Of a stretch of 64,000 nucleotides of DNA, positions 47,656 to 55,265 are shown in pieces. Source of the DNA: Haliotis asinina (taxonomy: Eukaryota > Mollusca > Gastropoda > Lepetellida > Haliotidae); assembly GCF_037392515.1 (NCBI RefSeq), contig NC_090290.1, positions 1,293,478 through 1,357,477 of the forward strand. The letters run 5' to 3'. The notes under the pieces were generated by a model that saw nothing but the letters and a program-made list of their open reading frames with translations, did not search any database and was not told the DNA's origin. Every line of letters begins with the position of its first letter. The stretch's first letter is position 1. A program made the translations under genes and the position numbers.

Positions 47656-50600
47656 CAACACTATATACAATCCTACCAGACAGTATACGGGTGTGCGTTA
47701 CCACACTTCCTACAACTAGCTACCATGTCAACCAATACTATATACAACCCTACCAGATAGTATACAGGTGTACGTTACAATACTTCCCACAACCAGCTAC
47801 CATGACAAACAAGGCCATATAAACATCCCTACCAGACAGTATAAGGGTGTACGTTACAATACTTCCCACAACCAGCTACCATGTCAACCAATACCATATA
47901 CATCCCTACCAGACAGTATAAGGGTGTACGTTACAATACTTCCCACAACCAGCTACCATGTCAACCAATACCATATACATCCCTACCAGACAGTATAAGG
48001 GTGTACGTTACAATACTTCCCACAACCAGTAATATCTAAAATGTTGCCAAAGATGGACTACCTCGTGATTCTCTAGGTTCAAGATTGGGCTGCACTGTGA
48101 GAAGTTGGTCCATGTCTTGTTGATGTCTGGGTTAATCCACCATGTGCCGTTCTCCGTGCATGTTCTCTCAGCATAGTCTGAAAAGGGTGAACTTTTCTTA
48201 ACTTGAAGATAATAATTTACTTTAGTTATTCATTTTTAGTTTCAGTTTCATTGTTGGAAATGCAAAGAAATTTGAAACAAATTTTTTTTTTAACAACTAT
48301 TACATACAGTCTTATTTTCCAGGGGTGTTTGTTGCATTCGGAACGAACTGATAACGAGGAATAAGAAATACCTTGGCTCATTCTTTCAATATCAACCATG
48401 CTGGTATTTTGTAAAGGAAACACCTCCAAGCTGGAGCATAAGCAGAACTGATCAGCTGAAAGACACTTTATTGGGCATAAGGCAAACTATCTATTGATAG
48501 CAAACTTATAATTATTGAATCGTTGAAAACCAGTCATGGCGCCAGGTAGTCGGTAGAGTCGAACATCCTCAGCAGTCCCGTAGGCCCAATAGATATATTT
48601 GATTTATAGTTGTGTCTACGTCAACACCGCTATTTTTCTTTCATTTTATATATAAACTATTTGTATTAAATGTTATTCACGGTACATAACAGAAATGCTG
48701 CTGATTGCGTTTTTATCGACTTATGTATAATATAGAATGCCAATGCAAAAGAATATTATTACACAATCTAGGCAAAAATAACTGTAGATTTTTATCGTGT
48801 TTGATAAGCTACTTATTTGTTTCTATCGATATAATGTTGGTGAAGTGTTTCTAGGGACGAATACATTACCGATGTGAGCACAATGATCATACAGTAATCA
48901 TACAGGTAGATTTAACGGATTATAGCGGTGACATAAGTCATCGGCGAGTATGAACATTGTATACACGAAAACTAATATGTGTACTTCCTTAGACCACGGG
49001 AAAACAAGAAAGCCCAATTGTATGTAAGTGTATGCATGTTGGTTTTGGTTTTGAATGAGCTGGATCTTACAATCCAGAGATTGACATCATGACCATCATC
49101 TACACAGATGGGACATGATGACATGTGGGAGTCAGGGAGCCGGACCAATCGATCCCGTTAGTCGCCTCATATGACAAGCATAGGTCGCTGAAGACCTTTT
49201 CTAACCAAGATCTATATGTTCGCGTTGATGGCGATGATCAATGGTAAAGCGACCGCCGCCCTCATGAAACGCACCGAACGTCTGCGAAGGACTGGCGGTT
49301 CGATCTCCGACCCCGACTTTTCAAAATATATGGGTGGTGGGGTAGTCTAGTCGTTAAAGCGTTCGCCCGTCACGCCAAAGACCCACATGGGTATAACGCG
49401 TGTCCCCCGTAGTGATATTTCCAAGGTGGCGTAGTACTAAACTCACTCACTCACACAGAATTACGTTGAACATGATATCCTGCCAAGGGAACAAAACCAA
49501 AACTGGTGGCTTGGATTAAAATACTTTGTGGGATGTTCGTGACTGGCTGTGGGACTGTGCCTGAGTGTGGAAGCACTCTAAAGCAGCGCTTGTCCGGACA
49601 TTGTCATGAACCCAACCCCACCCCCAACCCATTGATCCCCCGTGTGCAGGCGCCATGAAAGCGCAATGTACCATATTTATCAGCCTTTCACGTCCCTTCA
49701 TGACCTGTTGCTGAATCGGTCTTGTCAACCCCCTTGTAACGGCCCAGACTACAAGTATGCTTTGAGCTGACTGATATAAGGTAGAAATTCACGGAAAATG
49801 TCATCTTATCTCTGTACATAGAACAATTAATATGATTTGCTCATATAATGAACCTGGACAAAGGGCGTGTAGTGATACCATCAATTAATTTCACTGATAT
49901 GTCCTTCATTCCGGTTTCGTAACCTGTTCTGCATCAATCTAGCACCATCTACTACTGCCCTTCAGCGTTAATCCTTGTGAAGCCACGATGTCGTGCCCCG
50001 TGAAGAGCGATGGAGGAATAGATTGATGCCCCCCTCTCAGCGAGCACTCCATTGCGATGCTTCCTTCCTGTTTCACGACGAGTTAGACGGATGAACATCC
50101 TCAGATGTAAAAACTGATGACTTTGTAATTCACAATGTTGAGGAAAGGGAAATGGGAACAATTGTAGTGTTCATGTAGAGGTATGCCTGCAAGGACCATA
50201 CAAATGAAAAACGTCTTTCCCTTGTATAAAAATGACTTATTTATTTTGCAAGTTGTTTTTCTTTTTTCTCGACTGAGCTGAATTTTTGTGTGACGTGATA
50301 AGATAAATTATATGTGGAATGAAGTAGAACTTGGAAGGGGGGGGGGGGGGGGGAGTGAATTAAATATTGTTGTGAGCTGTATGTGTTTAGGGAGTAATCC
50401 TCAAAACCAAATGGTTGCACACTCGTTACCTCAGTTGCTTGTTAGGTATACATTTAGGTCAGACTAACCGGTAGGTGCGACCGTGGGTGAGTAATGTTTT
50501 ACGCCGCTTTTAGCAATATTCCAGCAATATCACGACAGGGACACCAGAAATAGACTTCACACATTGAACCTGGGTGTGAAATCGAACCCGAGTCTCCTGC

Positions 50601-53600
50601 GTGACGAACGAACGCTTTAATCACTAGACTAGACCAGCATAGGAACGAACATACGACTGTGATCCTAGCGCTCCTTTAATCACAGGTACATGCGGTACCC
50701 CTGGTATGAAAAGTGTCAGTCCCCAATACAGAGGAAGCCATTGAGCGATACCGATAGGCTGGAAGATCTGATTTATCACATGACATGTTAACGTCACGAT
50801 GAAATGTCATTTCTGCATACGGCACCGGTGCTGAGTTATTTAATGAGACTGTCAAGTGGAGAAACAAAACAATTACGATTCCATCGGGCGATAACGCTAC
50901 AGTCGTCGGCATCACTACTGATAACACAGACTGATTTTGAGAGTCCTTGGACATGGACATATCCGAAGTGAGTTAGTGAGGTGTAGGTACTTACTGTCAG
51001 GGTCGAAACCACTGATGTAGTTGGGGCATCGCTGATGAACTGTCTGTCCTGCAGGGGCTTTGTCCCAGCAGAGAAGTTGGTCCCAAGCCGGGGGGCACCA
51101 CTGGCCTCCATGTATGTCGAAGTCCCAATCTGTTTTGATGAGACATGTGACAGATGATAAACAGCTATTCGTTCTATTTTCAAGGGTAGAGATGCGTGTA
51201 TTTATGCAAAATATAGTCAACCGCGTCGAAATTCCAGAGGTTCATGTAGTGTACGTGTACAGGTTCATGTAGTGTACACGTACAGGTTCATGTAGTGTAC
51301 ACGTACAGGTTCATGTAGTGTACGTGTACAGGTTCATGTAGTGTACGTGTACAGGTTCATGTAGTGTACACGTACAGGTTCATGTAGTGTACGTGTACAG
51401 GTTCATGTAGTGTACGTGTACAGGTTCATGTAGTGTACACGTACAGGTTCATGTAGTGTACGTGTACAGGTTCATGTAGTGTACGTGTACAGGTTCATGT
51501 AGTGTACATGTACATGACGTGATTTAAGTAACAGTGCGTTTGCGTTTGCGTCAACAGTGCAATAAGGAAACAGGATCGAAATCTTTTTTTTGAGAAGCTG
51601 TTATGCATTCCATCAAGAATGAATATTTTCATTCACGAGGATGTGAGGATCAAAAATAAAAATAAAATCAAATAAATGAAAAACATCACATACGTACACC
51701 CTATATTGCAGAAAGGTCAAGGTATTTAAGTTAAAAGCTGATTCCCAAGGATAGAAGAGATACTGGCATATTTTGCTGTTATTTTATGATGACATAACTT
51801 GTTATAGCACGAAAATCACAGGGTTTTATCTAGGTTTACGGTGAGGGAGCCAATTGGATGAGGAAGCCTGACAACCGATTTAAAATTATGTAATACCAGC
51901 CTGGAGATAACAACTATACGTCATACCCATTGTAAATGAAGTTTTGCACGGGAACGGGAAGGATGGAAACCAAAATTGATTTCATTTTCCATGAGTTTGT
52001 TGCACAACGTTCCTCAAATGTCAGGCTGCTGAATTTGATGACGCAACAAGGGGGCAATACAGAGGAAGGTTAGTGGTTCGATACCCATGTGACGTTAAAA
52101 ATTGGCATTTGTTTTTGCATGCCTGACAGTTGACATGAGAGGGGGAGACAAGTAGTCAGTATTCTTACTGTGCCTCAGTAGTGTACATAATAATTTTATA
52201 CGTCGGCATGATGTCAAAGGCAAAAATAAACCCCAACACAAACAAACAAAACAAAACAAAACAAAACCCCCCAAAAACTAAAACAAAAACAAACGGGTAA
52301 AAAAGCAATAAAAACCCAAATAAACAAAGCAAGCAAACAAACAAACAAACAAACAAACAAACACAAACAAATAAACAACAGTTACAAAGAAACAATAATA
52401 AAAACCTAACCCAACCAAACCAAACCAAAACAAAATTACAACGGATGAGTACAGGGCGGAAAATATCGGACAGTGTATTTCTTATACTTTCACCCTTCCG
52501 ACAAAACACAATCTGTATTTATGGAAGGTTGAATACGCTCATTTTTTTCAGGAGCATGGGTAGCCTGAACACTGACCTTGTGTATGTGAGATCGTGTGCA
52601 GGTGATACTGATAAGGATACATCTGAATCTAATGGCCGTTTCTTGTTTATTTAGTACTGATTCACCATGGAGCATGAGTGCATACATGTTGTACTAAATA
52701 GTTGGAATTTAGACCGGGGTTTGAGCTGATGTAAACTCACCCTTTCCAATGTGAACGTCGAAGTGATATTGTGACAGTGTGTGATGACAAACAATTTTCA
52801 ACAAAGGCGGTCATGTGATAACATTGTAGCTGCCACTCCAAATTATGGCTGGTCACAATATAGCATCATGTCATTAATCTGCAACTAAATGCGCGAGGCC
52901 GTGTCCCCGGGATTCTCTAACGATTAGGCTTACACTATGGGGCAACACAACATATCTCGGGAGGGACTGGTTGACATCACACCATATGCCGAGAGTGATA
53001 GGTTAATGTCACACAATGTGTCGAGAAGCACCGGTTGACATTACACCATGTGCCATGAATAATAGGTTAATGTCACACAATGTGTCGAGAAGCACTGGCT
53101 GACATCACACCATATGCCAAGTACGATAGGTTAAAGTCACACAATGTGTCGAGAACCACTGGTTGTCGTCACACCATATGCCGAGAAGGAACCCCCCCAA
53201 AAAGAAAACACCCAAACAAACAATACCAACCGCACCCACCCCCTCCAAAAATCAACCAAACAAAGAAATAAGCAAAAAAAAAAAAAAAATAAATAAATAA
53301 AAAAAATAAATAAATAAAATAATAATACGAAATAAACAAAAGCGAACAAAATTCACTGAAAGTACATTGGAAACAGGAAATATGATTTTGTTGATATTAC
53401 TATCAAGCATCAAACTCAAGGTCTCAGTTTTCATTGCTCCGAAAGTTATCCAAACATGATCTCAGTTTTACATCCTAAAATTAAAACGGTCTACAAATTT
53501 AATTGCTGATGGTGTTTCAGTTACATTCTTTGATAGTCGCAGTCCAGAAATCATAATGCAAGGGACATAACAGTGTAAAGTGAAATTATAGTGAAGTGCA

Positions 53601-54751
53601 ATCAGTATTTTACTTGATGTATGAAGGAGCTTTGTCTCAGTATTAAGTGAACGTACCACATAATATCACATTACAGCGTGAATGAAGCGGTTCCACCATG
53701 ATCTGCCTGGTGAATGTCACTGCGTGTAAATTTGTCATTTTGTAGACTAAAATCACATATAAAATATATTATTTCCACACCATCCTTTGTGCGATTGCAT
53801 TTCCTTGTTCTTTACCTTACGAATCCTTCCAGTACATAGTCAGATCCGGAGACATTCACTGCTATTTACGTTGATTTTATACGGAGCTACCAATGTAAGT
53901 CTTCATTCAAAAACACGAAACAACTCATCAGTTTATAAGAACATACATTTACTGATGAAATTACAGTCACTGGATAAACAGTTTATTGATATAGTATTTC
54001 TTTTAGAAAAAAACCCATCTGTTTAAAAGGAAAATAATATTGGGGGTAGTACCTCACTCCGGATGCCACCTATTAAATATTAAGAAAAATACCGATATAT
54101 ATTCCACATTATCTTACCTCACACATGAATGTCGCTTTCTGATTGGCTAAGCGCCGTTCTGTTATTTTCAATGTACCCTGCTTACAGGCGATGTATTATT
54201 TTCAGCGTACACCGCTGGTAATTCCGAACTCTAGATCTGGTGCTTCATGATAGTACTTTTCAGCCTCGAATAGCATTGATTCACGCATGAAGCACGGAAA
54301 TTAGCGATGTTTTGCGATTGAAAATCGATGAAAGGGAGATACCTCTAAATCTGTTTACCTTGTGTCGTCTGAAAAAAGGCTATTCGCCTTCGCATTCAAC
54401 AGAACTGGAGGTTTGGTTATGTTACAAAGTACATGAGCACAAATAGGACAAATTGTTATGGATAACAACTTCTTTATTGTGTGATTGCGACGTTTCGATA
54501 CAGTTACTTGTACCGTTGTCAAGCAGGAATGATGCATGAAATCCAGAACATGTATATATATACTAATTAAAACAATGAGATAACATAGTATGCAAGGAAA
54601 ACACAGCTGACAACCGGAGCAACATAATGCCATGATTGGAGAAGCAGAAAGCTGGAGAAGCCAGTTAGTACACAAAGGATAGTGAATGGAAGCCAGACAT
54701 GTACAAATAAAGGAGTTACAATGAAGGATTTACAATGGAAGATGAGATGTT

Positions 54752-54799
<48 letters not shown>

Positions 54800-55265
54800 T
54801 ATGTATGTATGTATGTATGTATGTATGTATGTATGTATACATACGTTCTGGATTCCTGCTTCACAACGGTACAAGAACATGTATCGAAACATCGCAATCA
54901 CACAATAAAGAAGTTGTTATCCATAACGTTTCGTCGTATTTGTACACCGCAACTTCTAAAATTCTAAAATGCCACTCCAACATTCATAAAACTATATCTA
55001 CATGTCTACATAATGTTTACAGTCAATAAACAAACGCTACTGAATGAGTGACCATGAGTGAGTGAGTGAGCGAGCTTTACGCGCCACACCAGCTGTATGT
55101 CAACTGTGGTCAACAGAATGAGAAAGCTGGTATTTTCATGCAATGTAAGATGAGAGCTAACCATGAAGTATGTTACTCACCGGATGCGTTGATGCGTTTC
55201 ACACATCTGAATTCTGCCTTGTGCAAGAGGAATGACTGGTGATGCCTGCTCTCAATTGAAATCAG
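30119..55265 (-). CDS. PTH-receptor-like class B1 (secretin family) GPCR, 12 exons; first exon not found
   Basis: Exons in transcript order: 55265-55181, 51129-50995, 48177-48062, 47534-47440, 45399-45231, 36812-36656, 35192-35132, 33629-33560, 33009-32921, 32399-32258, 31076-31035, 30466-30119. All introns are GT-AG and phases agree: 1509 nt, 502 residues plus stop. The extracellular hormone-receptor domain has the six family cysteines (FRCV, WCPP, LLCW, QRCP, RTCT, SQCS). Seven helices follow, with class B hallmarks: HINL in TM2, EGLYLHNLI in TM3, CW in loop 2, LIPLFG in TM6, NSFQG in TM7. FLLHKAEFRC, CCRRLN and the NSFQ/GF junction resemble PTH receptors most; CRF/PDF-like is less likely. 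Expected ligand is a peptide hormone with Gs-type signalling (inference). The signal-peptide exon is missing. Confidence 0.92.
31035..31076 (-). CDS. Class B GPCR 42-nt TM7 exon
   Basis: Exactly 14 codons, GFILSLLFCFLNEE, between CTGTTTCAG and donor GTAAGT, phase 0 on both sides. A 42-nt exon at this point of TM7 is a known, widely conserved feature of class B1 receptor genes; its skipping leaves the frame intact. Confidence 0.94.
31703..31885 (-). mobile_element. SINE family 1 copy in GPCR intron
   Basis: On + reads gttgtttaacgccacactca gcaatattcccg, then gacaattcagtgatcaacat, gtcagttaagtcagcaaacc and gtcttacgacaagcatgggt. Confidence 0.8.
31912..32178 (+). mobile_element. tRNA-derived SINE, near full length, in GPCR intron
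   Basis: Head ggggtagccgagtggtttta contains a box-A-like motif. GGTTCGATTCC at 31964-31974 is a good Pol III box B. Then come aagcccatttctgctccgca cagtgatattgctg, an insert, and the 3' end ataatgctgaaatattgcta aaagcggcttataactaaac with actcactcact. Its 3' end matches that of SINE family 1. Confidence 0.85.
32258..32399 (-). CDS. Class B GPCR TM6 and extracellular loop 3 exon
   Basis: Reads RLAKFVLVLIPLFGVLFIAF then HVAFPIRFKNKFDL and YIEMTYNSFQ before donor GTACGT. It begins with the last base of a split Arg codon. LVLIPLFG and NSFQ are class B signatures. Confidence 0.94.
32921..33009 (-). CDS. Class B GPCR TM5 to intracellular loop 3 exon
   Basis: After CTGTTGTAG it reads INFIFFLDILRVLCTRVRAS then ARHMGRTKY plus AG before donor GTGAGG. 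It lacks a start codon and has no long ORF, but it joins both neighbours in phase and matches the N-F-x-x-F-x-x-I-x-R-V-L pattern of class B TM5. Confidence 0.92.
33121..33240 (-). mobile_element. SINE family 1, 3' part
   Basis: On + it starts gactcactcactcactcact, then gcaatatgccaatgtggcgg tctgtaaataataaagtttg and accagactaccctgatgctg, a diverged 3' half of the family. Confidence 0.6.
33560..33629 (-). CDS. Class B GPCR extracellular loop 2 exon
   Basis: Seventy nt reading CWTVTKRKELFWMIHGPLLA then TAV, between TTCTGCAG and donor GTAAGT. The CW pair provides the loop-2 cysteine that pairs with the TM3 cysteine. Confidence 0.92.
33674..33970. repeat. 54-bp tandem repeat, ~5 copies, next to GPCR loop-2 exon
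   Basis: Units with aatcagctccttgaacagta aactacagtt begin at 33762, 33816, 33870 and 33924, with a more diverged one near 33707. Multiple-of-3 length leaves a short + ORF open, which I consider an artefact. Confidence 0.93.
33971..35131. other. GPCR intron, nothing recognised
   Basis: AT-rich intron sequence between the TM4 exon and the 54-bp array. No motif, gene or clear repeat seen. Confidence 0.45.
35132..35192 (-). CDS. Class B GPCR TM4 exon
   Basis: Sixty-one nt reading LPFTFLIPWVVVKYALDNH between CTTTTCAG and donor GTAAGT, phase 1 in and phase 2 out. The junction with the previous exon makes GW-L-LP where the family usually has GWG-x-P. Confidence 0.88.
36656..36812 (-). CDS. Class B GPCR TM3 exon
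   Basis: After TGTTTCAG it reads HWECRLIVTIFMYSICVSQL, WIFMEGLYLHNLIYRTLSTE and RRGVKPYIFLGW before donor GTGAGT. C in WECR is the TM3 disulfide cysteine and E in MEGLYLH is the class B TM3 glutamate. Confidence 0.95.
36798..37172 (-). repeat. ~50-bp array carrying the TM3 exon acceptor
   Basis: Seven or eight degenerate units of the form ggcactcccaatgctgaaac agacgttcatgaagatcata caaagac. The first unit (36798-36850) contains the real acceptor and the first 13 bases of the TM3 exon. Later units lie near 36852, 36901, 36979, 37030, 37080 and 37130, one of them truncated, all in the intron. Several keep TTTCAG- or TTCCAG-like ends on -. Confidence 0.85.
37173..37456 (+). mobile_element. Probable LINE 3' end with (GTTTGA)n tail
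   Basis: Ends tgtaccaccgctgggtggtg gaaggagaataaagaagttt followed by (GAGTTT)n at 37428-37456. A CCACC-GGGTGG hairpin, an AATAAA-like motif and a hexamer tail are typical of several invertebrate LINE 3' ends. The upstream extent is uncertain. Confidence 0.45.
37460..41160. other. GPCR intron (TM2-TM3), mostly unrecognised
   Basis: Contains a (GTGA)n tract at 37963-37988 and only short ORFs. The - strand ORF 38997-39374 (125 codons) has no motif I recognise. No splice-compatible receptor exon was seen, and the exons on either side already join in phase. Confidence 0.45.
41167..41264. repeat. 29-bp tandem repeat, ~3.5 copies
   Basis: cagctgtattttcagataac tccagtacc repeats starting at 41171, 41200, 41229 and 41258; copies are identical. 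Confidence 0.95.
41369..41427. repeat. (GATA)n microsatellite
   Basis: About 15 GATA units with one GACA interruption near 41409. Confidence 0.96.
42180..42258. repeat. (CAC)n(ATC)n compound microsatellite
   Basis: CAC units, then about 15 ATC units, then CAC units again, giving a symmetrical compound trinucleotide tract. Confidence 0.95.
43160..43402 (-). mobile_element. SINE family 1 copy, near full length
   Basis: On + reads gttggttaacgccgcattca gcaatatgccagctataag, atgaacatcgttctacgcaa, gatgacacgtgtctaccaag, tagatcccgttagtagcctc and gagaatgggttgctaaagac. Lacks the (ACTC)n end. Confidence 0.82.
43403..45230. other. GPCR intron, no recognised element
   Basis: Short ORFs only. The gggtacccattcaatg-type motif occurs twice (43481 and 44301), but I cannot assign it to a family. 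Confidence 0.4.
45231..45399 (-). CDS. Class B GPCR TM2 and extracellular loop 1 exon
   Basis: After ATTTGCAG it reads RLNSKSNTLHINLFFAFILR, ASISFMKGALFVSEVGLEKD and an acidic loop ending EFIEEGT before donor GTCAGT. The long charged loop 1 is more PTH-receptor-like than secretin-like. Confidence 0.93.
45540..45985. repeat. Degenerate short-unit array with inverted halves
   Basis: The left half (45540-45720) repeats cgttgcttcgagtatcttct -like units; the right half (45735-45985) repeats agcaacgagaaaatactcga -like units, the reverse complement. Units are about 18-30 bp and diverged. The two halves could pair into a long imperfect hairpin centred near 45728. Confidence 0.7.
46185..46245 (-). 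mobile_element. SINE 3' tail fragment
   Basis: On + reads ttgtttaataccgcactcaa caaaattctagctacatcat, a diverged copy of the shared SINE end. Confidence 0.5.
46844..47303. repeat. 39-40 bp tandem array before TM1 exon donor
   Basis: About eleven degenerate units such as gagcgtcattaacataacga aggttgtggggcatccaaa. It lies within 140 bp of the TM1 exon on its donor side. Near-identical pairs of units show local duplications. Confidence 0.92.
47440..47534 (-). CDS. Class B GPCR TM1 exon
   Basis: Reads HDANRLELLYRVGYGVSLGS LIIAVIIMLCC then AG before donor GTAACA. The acceptor TTGTCCAG is only 28 nt from a (TAC)31 tract. The LYRVGYGVSLGSL pattern is the class B TM1 start. Confidence 0.92.
47563..47655. 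repeat. (TAC)31 microsatellite next to TM1 exon acceptor
   Basis: Ninety-three uninterrupted bases. On the - (gene) strand this is (GTA)n ending 28 nt before the first base of the TM1 exon, where the branch point would normally be. The Y-, L- and S-homopolymer ORFs here are artefacts. Confidence 0.97.
47672..48030. repeat. 77-bp tandem repeat, ~4.5 copies, between TM1 and preceding exon
   Basis: Units contain accagctaccatgtcaacca ataccatatacatccctacc and agacagtataagggtgtacg. The last two copies (47881 and 47958 by their ATG) are nearly identical and the left ones more diverged. Confidence 0.93.
48062..48177 (-). CDS. Class B GPCR hormone-binding domain exon (Cys 5 and 6)
   Basis: After CTTTTCAG it reads YAERTCTENGTWWINPDINK then TWTNFSQCSPILNLENHE before donor GTAGTC. 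C-x-x-NG-x-W and TWTNFSQC are typical of the domain; NGT, NKT and NFS are possible glycosylation sites. Confidence 0.94.
49050..49207 (-). mobile_element. SINE family 1 copy
   Basis: On + reads tggatcttacaatccagaga, gatgggacatgatgacatgt, atcgatcccgttagtcgcct and atgacaagcataggtcgctg. The tail end is replaced by unrelated sequence. Confidence 0.78.
49325..49456 (+). mobile_element. tRNA-type SINE, shortened
   Basis: Head gtggggtagtctagtcgtta aagcgttcgcccgtcacgcc, then aagacccacatgggtataac with box B eroded, and tail gtggcgtagtactaaactca ctcactcac. Confidence 0.78.
50484..50640 (-). mobile_element. tRNA-type SINE, complete-looking
   Basis: On - it starts with the tRNA-like head (tctagtctagtgattaaagc on -), a box-B-like gggttcgatttc, the aagtctatttctggtgtccc body and the tail ttgctggaatattgctaaaa gcggcgtaaaac. 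It ends at gtgggtgag read on +. Confidence 0.82.
50995..51129 (-). CDS. Class B GPCR hormone-binding domain exon (Cys 2-4)
   Basis: After AAAACAG it reads WDFDIHGGQWCPPAWDQLLC then WDKAPAGQTVHQRCPNYISG and FDPD plus A before donor GTAAGT. The C-x4-WD-x3-CW and CP-Y-x-x-GF pattern is the core signature of the family. Confidence 0.95.
51233..51514. repeat. 23-bp tandem array with palindromic core, 12 copies
   Basis: Units gttcatgtagtgtacgtgta cag. Some carry gtgtacgtgtac and others gtgtacacgtac; the latter has a perfect GTACACGTAC-type self-complementary core. It lies about 105 bp upstream (gene sense) of the Cys 2-4 exon. Confidence 0.96.
51515..52980. other. GPCR intron, includes A/C-rich low-complexity tract
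   Basis: 52225-52435 is almost free of G on + (aaacaaacaaaacaaaac and aaacaaacaaacaaac runs). The 114-codon - ORF over it (F/L/C/V-rich) is a composition artefact. Nothing else recognised. Confidence 0.6.
52985..53190. repeat. 64-bp tandem repeat, ~3 copies
   Basis: ggttaatgtcacacaatgtg tcgagaagcac recurs at 53001, 53065 and 53129 with caccatatgcc in each unit. It is followed by an A/C-rich tract at 53195-53340. Confidence 0.92.
54432..54962. mobile_element. Inverted-repeat element (~120-bp arms) with GT/GTAT microsatellite inside
   Basis: Left arm 54432-54558 contains gttatggataacaacttctt tattgtgtgattgcgacgtt and aatccagaac. Right arm 54841-54962 contains ttctggattcctgcttcaca acggtacaagaacatgtatc and aatcacacaataaagaagtt gttatccataac, its reverse complement. 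The centre has ~190 bp of other sequence and (GT)n(GTAT)n at 54755-54838. No transposase is visible; it could be a MITE or two facing copies of a retroelement end. Confidence 0.75.
55181..55265 (-). CDS. Class B GPCR first recognised exon (Cys 1)
   Basis: After GTTTTCAG it reads ESRHHQSFLLHKAEFRCVKR then INAS plus one base before donor GTGAGT. FLLHKAEFRCVKR resembles the PTH-receptor FLLH...C segment that follows the signal peptide. A signal-peptide exon should precede it at higher coordinates. Confidence 0.85.

Larger units (their letters stand above)
48182..50994. other. GPCR intron with SINEs
   Basis: Holds the SINE copies listed separately and a poly-G run at 50338-50354. No receptor exon or other gene recognised. 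Confidence 0.5.

Noticed and set aside
47309..47822. Ser-, Leu- and Tyr-homopolymer ORFs
   Set aside because: Translation of (TAC)31; only the adjacent - strand TM1 exon is real.
52165..52509. Hydrophobic 114-codon - ORF resembling a membrane protein
   Set aside because: Produced by an A/C-rich low-complexity tract; no start context, splice logic or motif. The same applies to 53137-53434 and 62416-62834.
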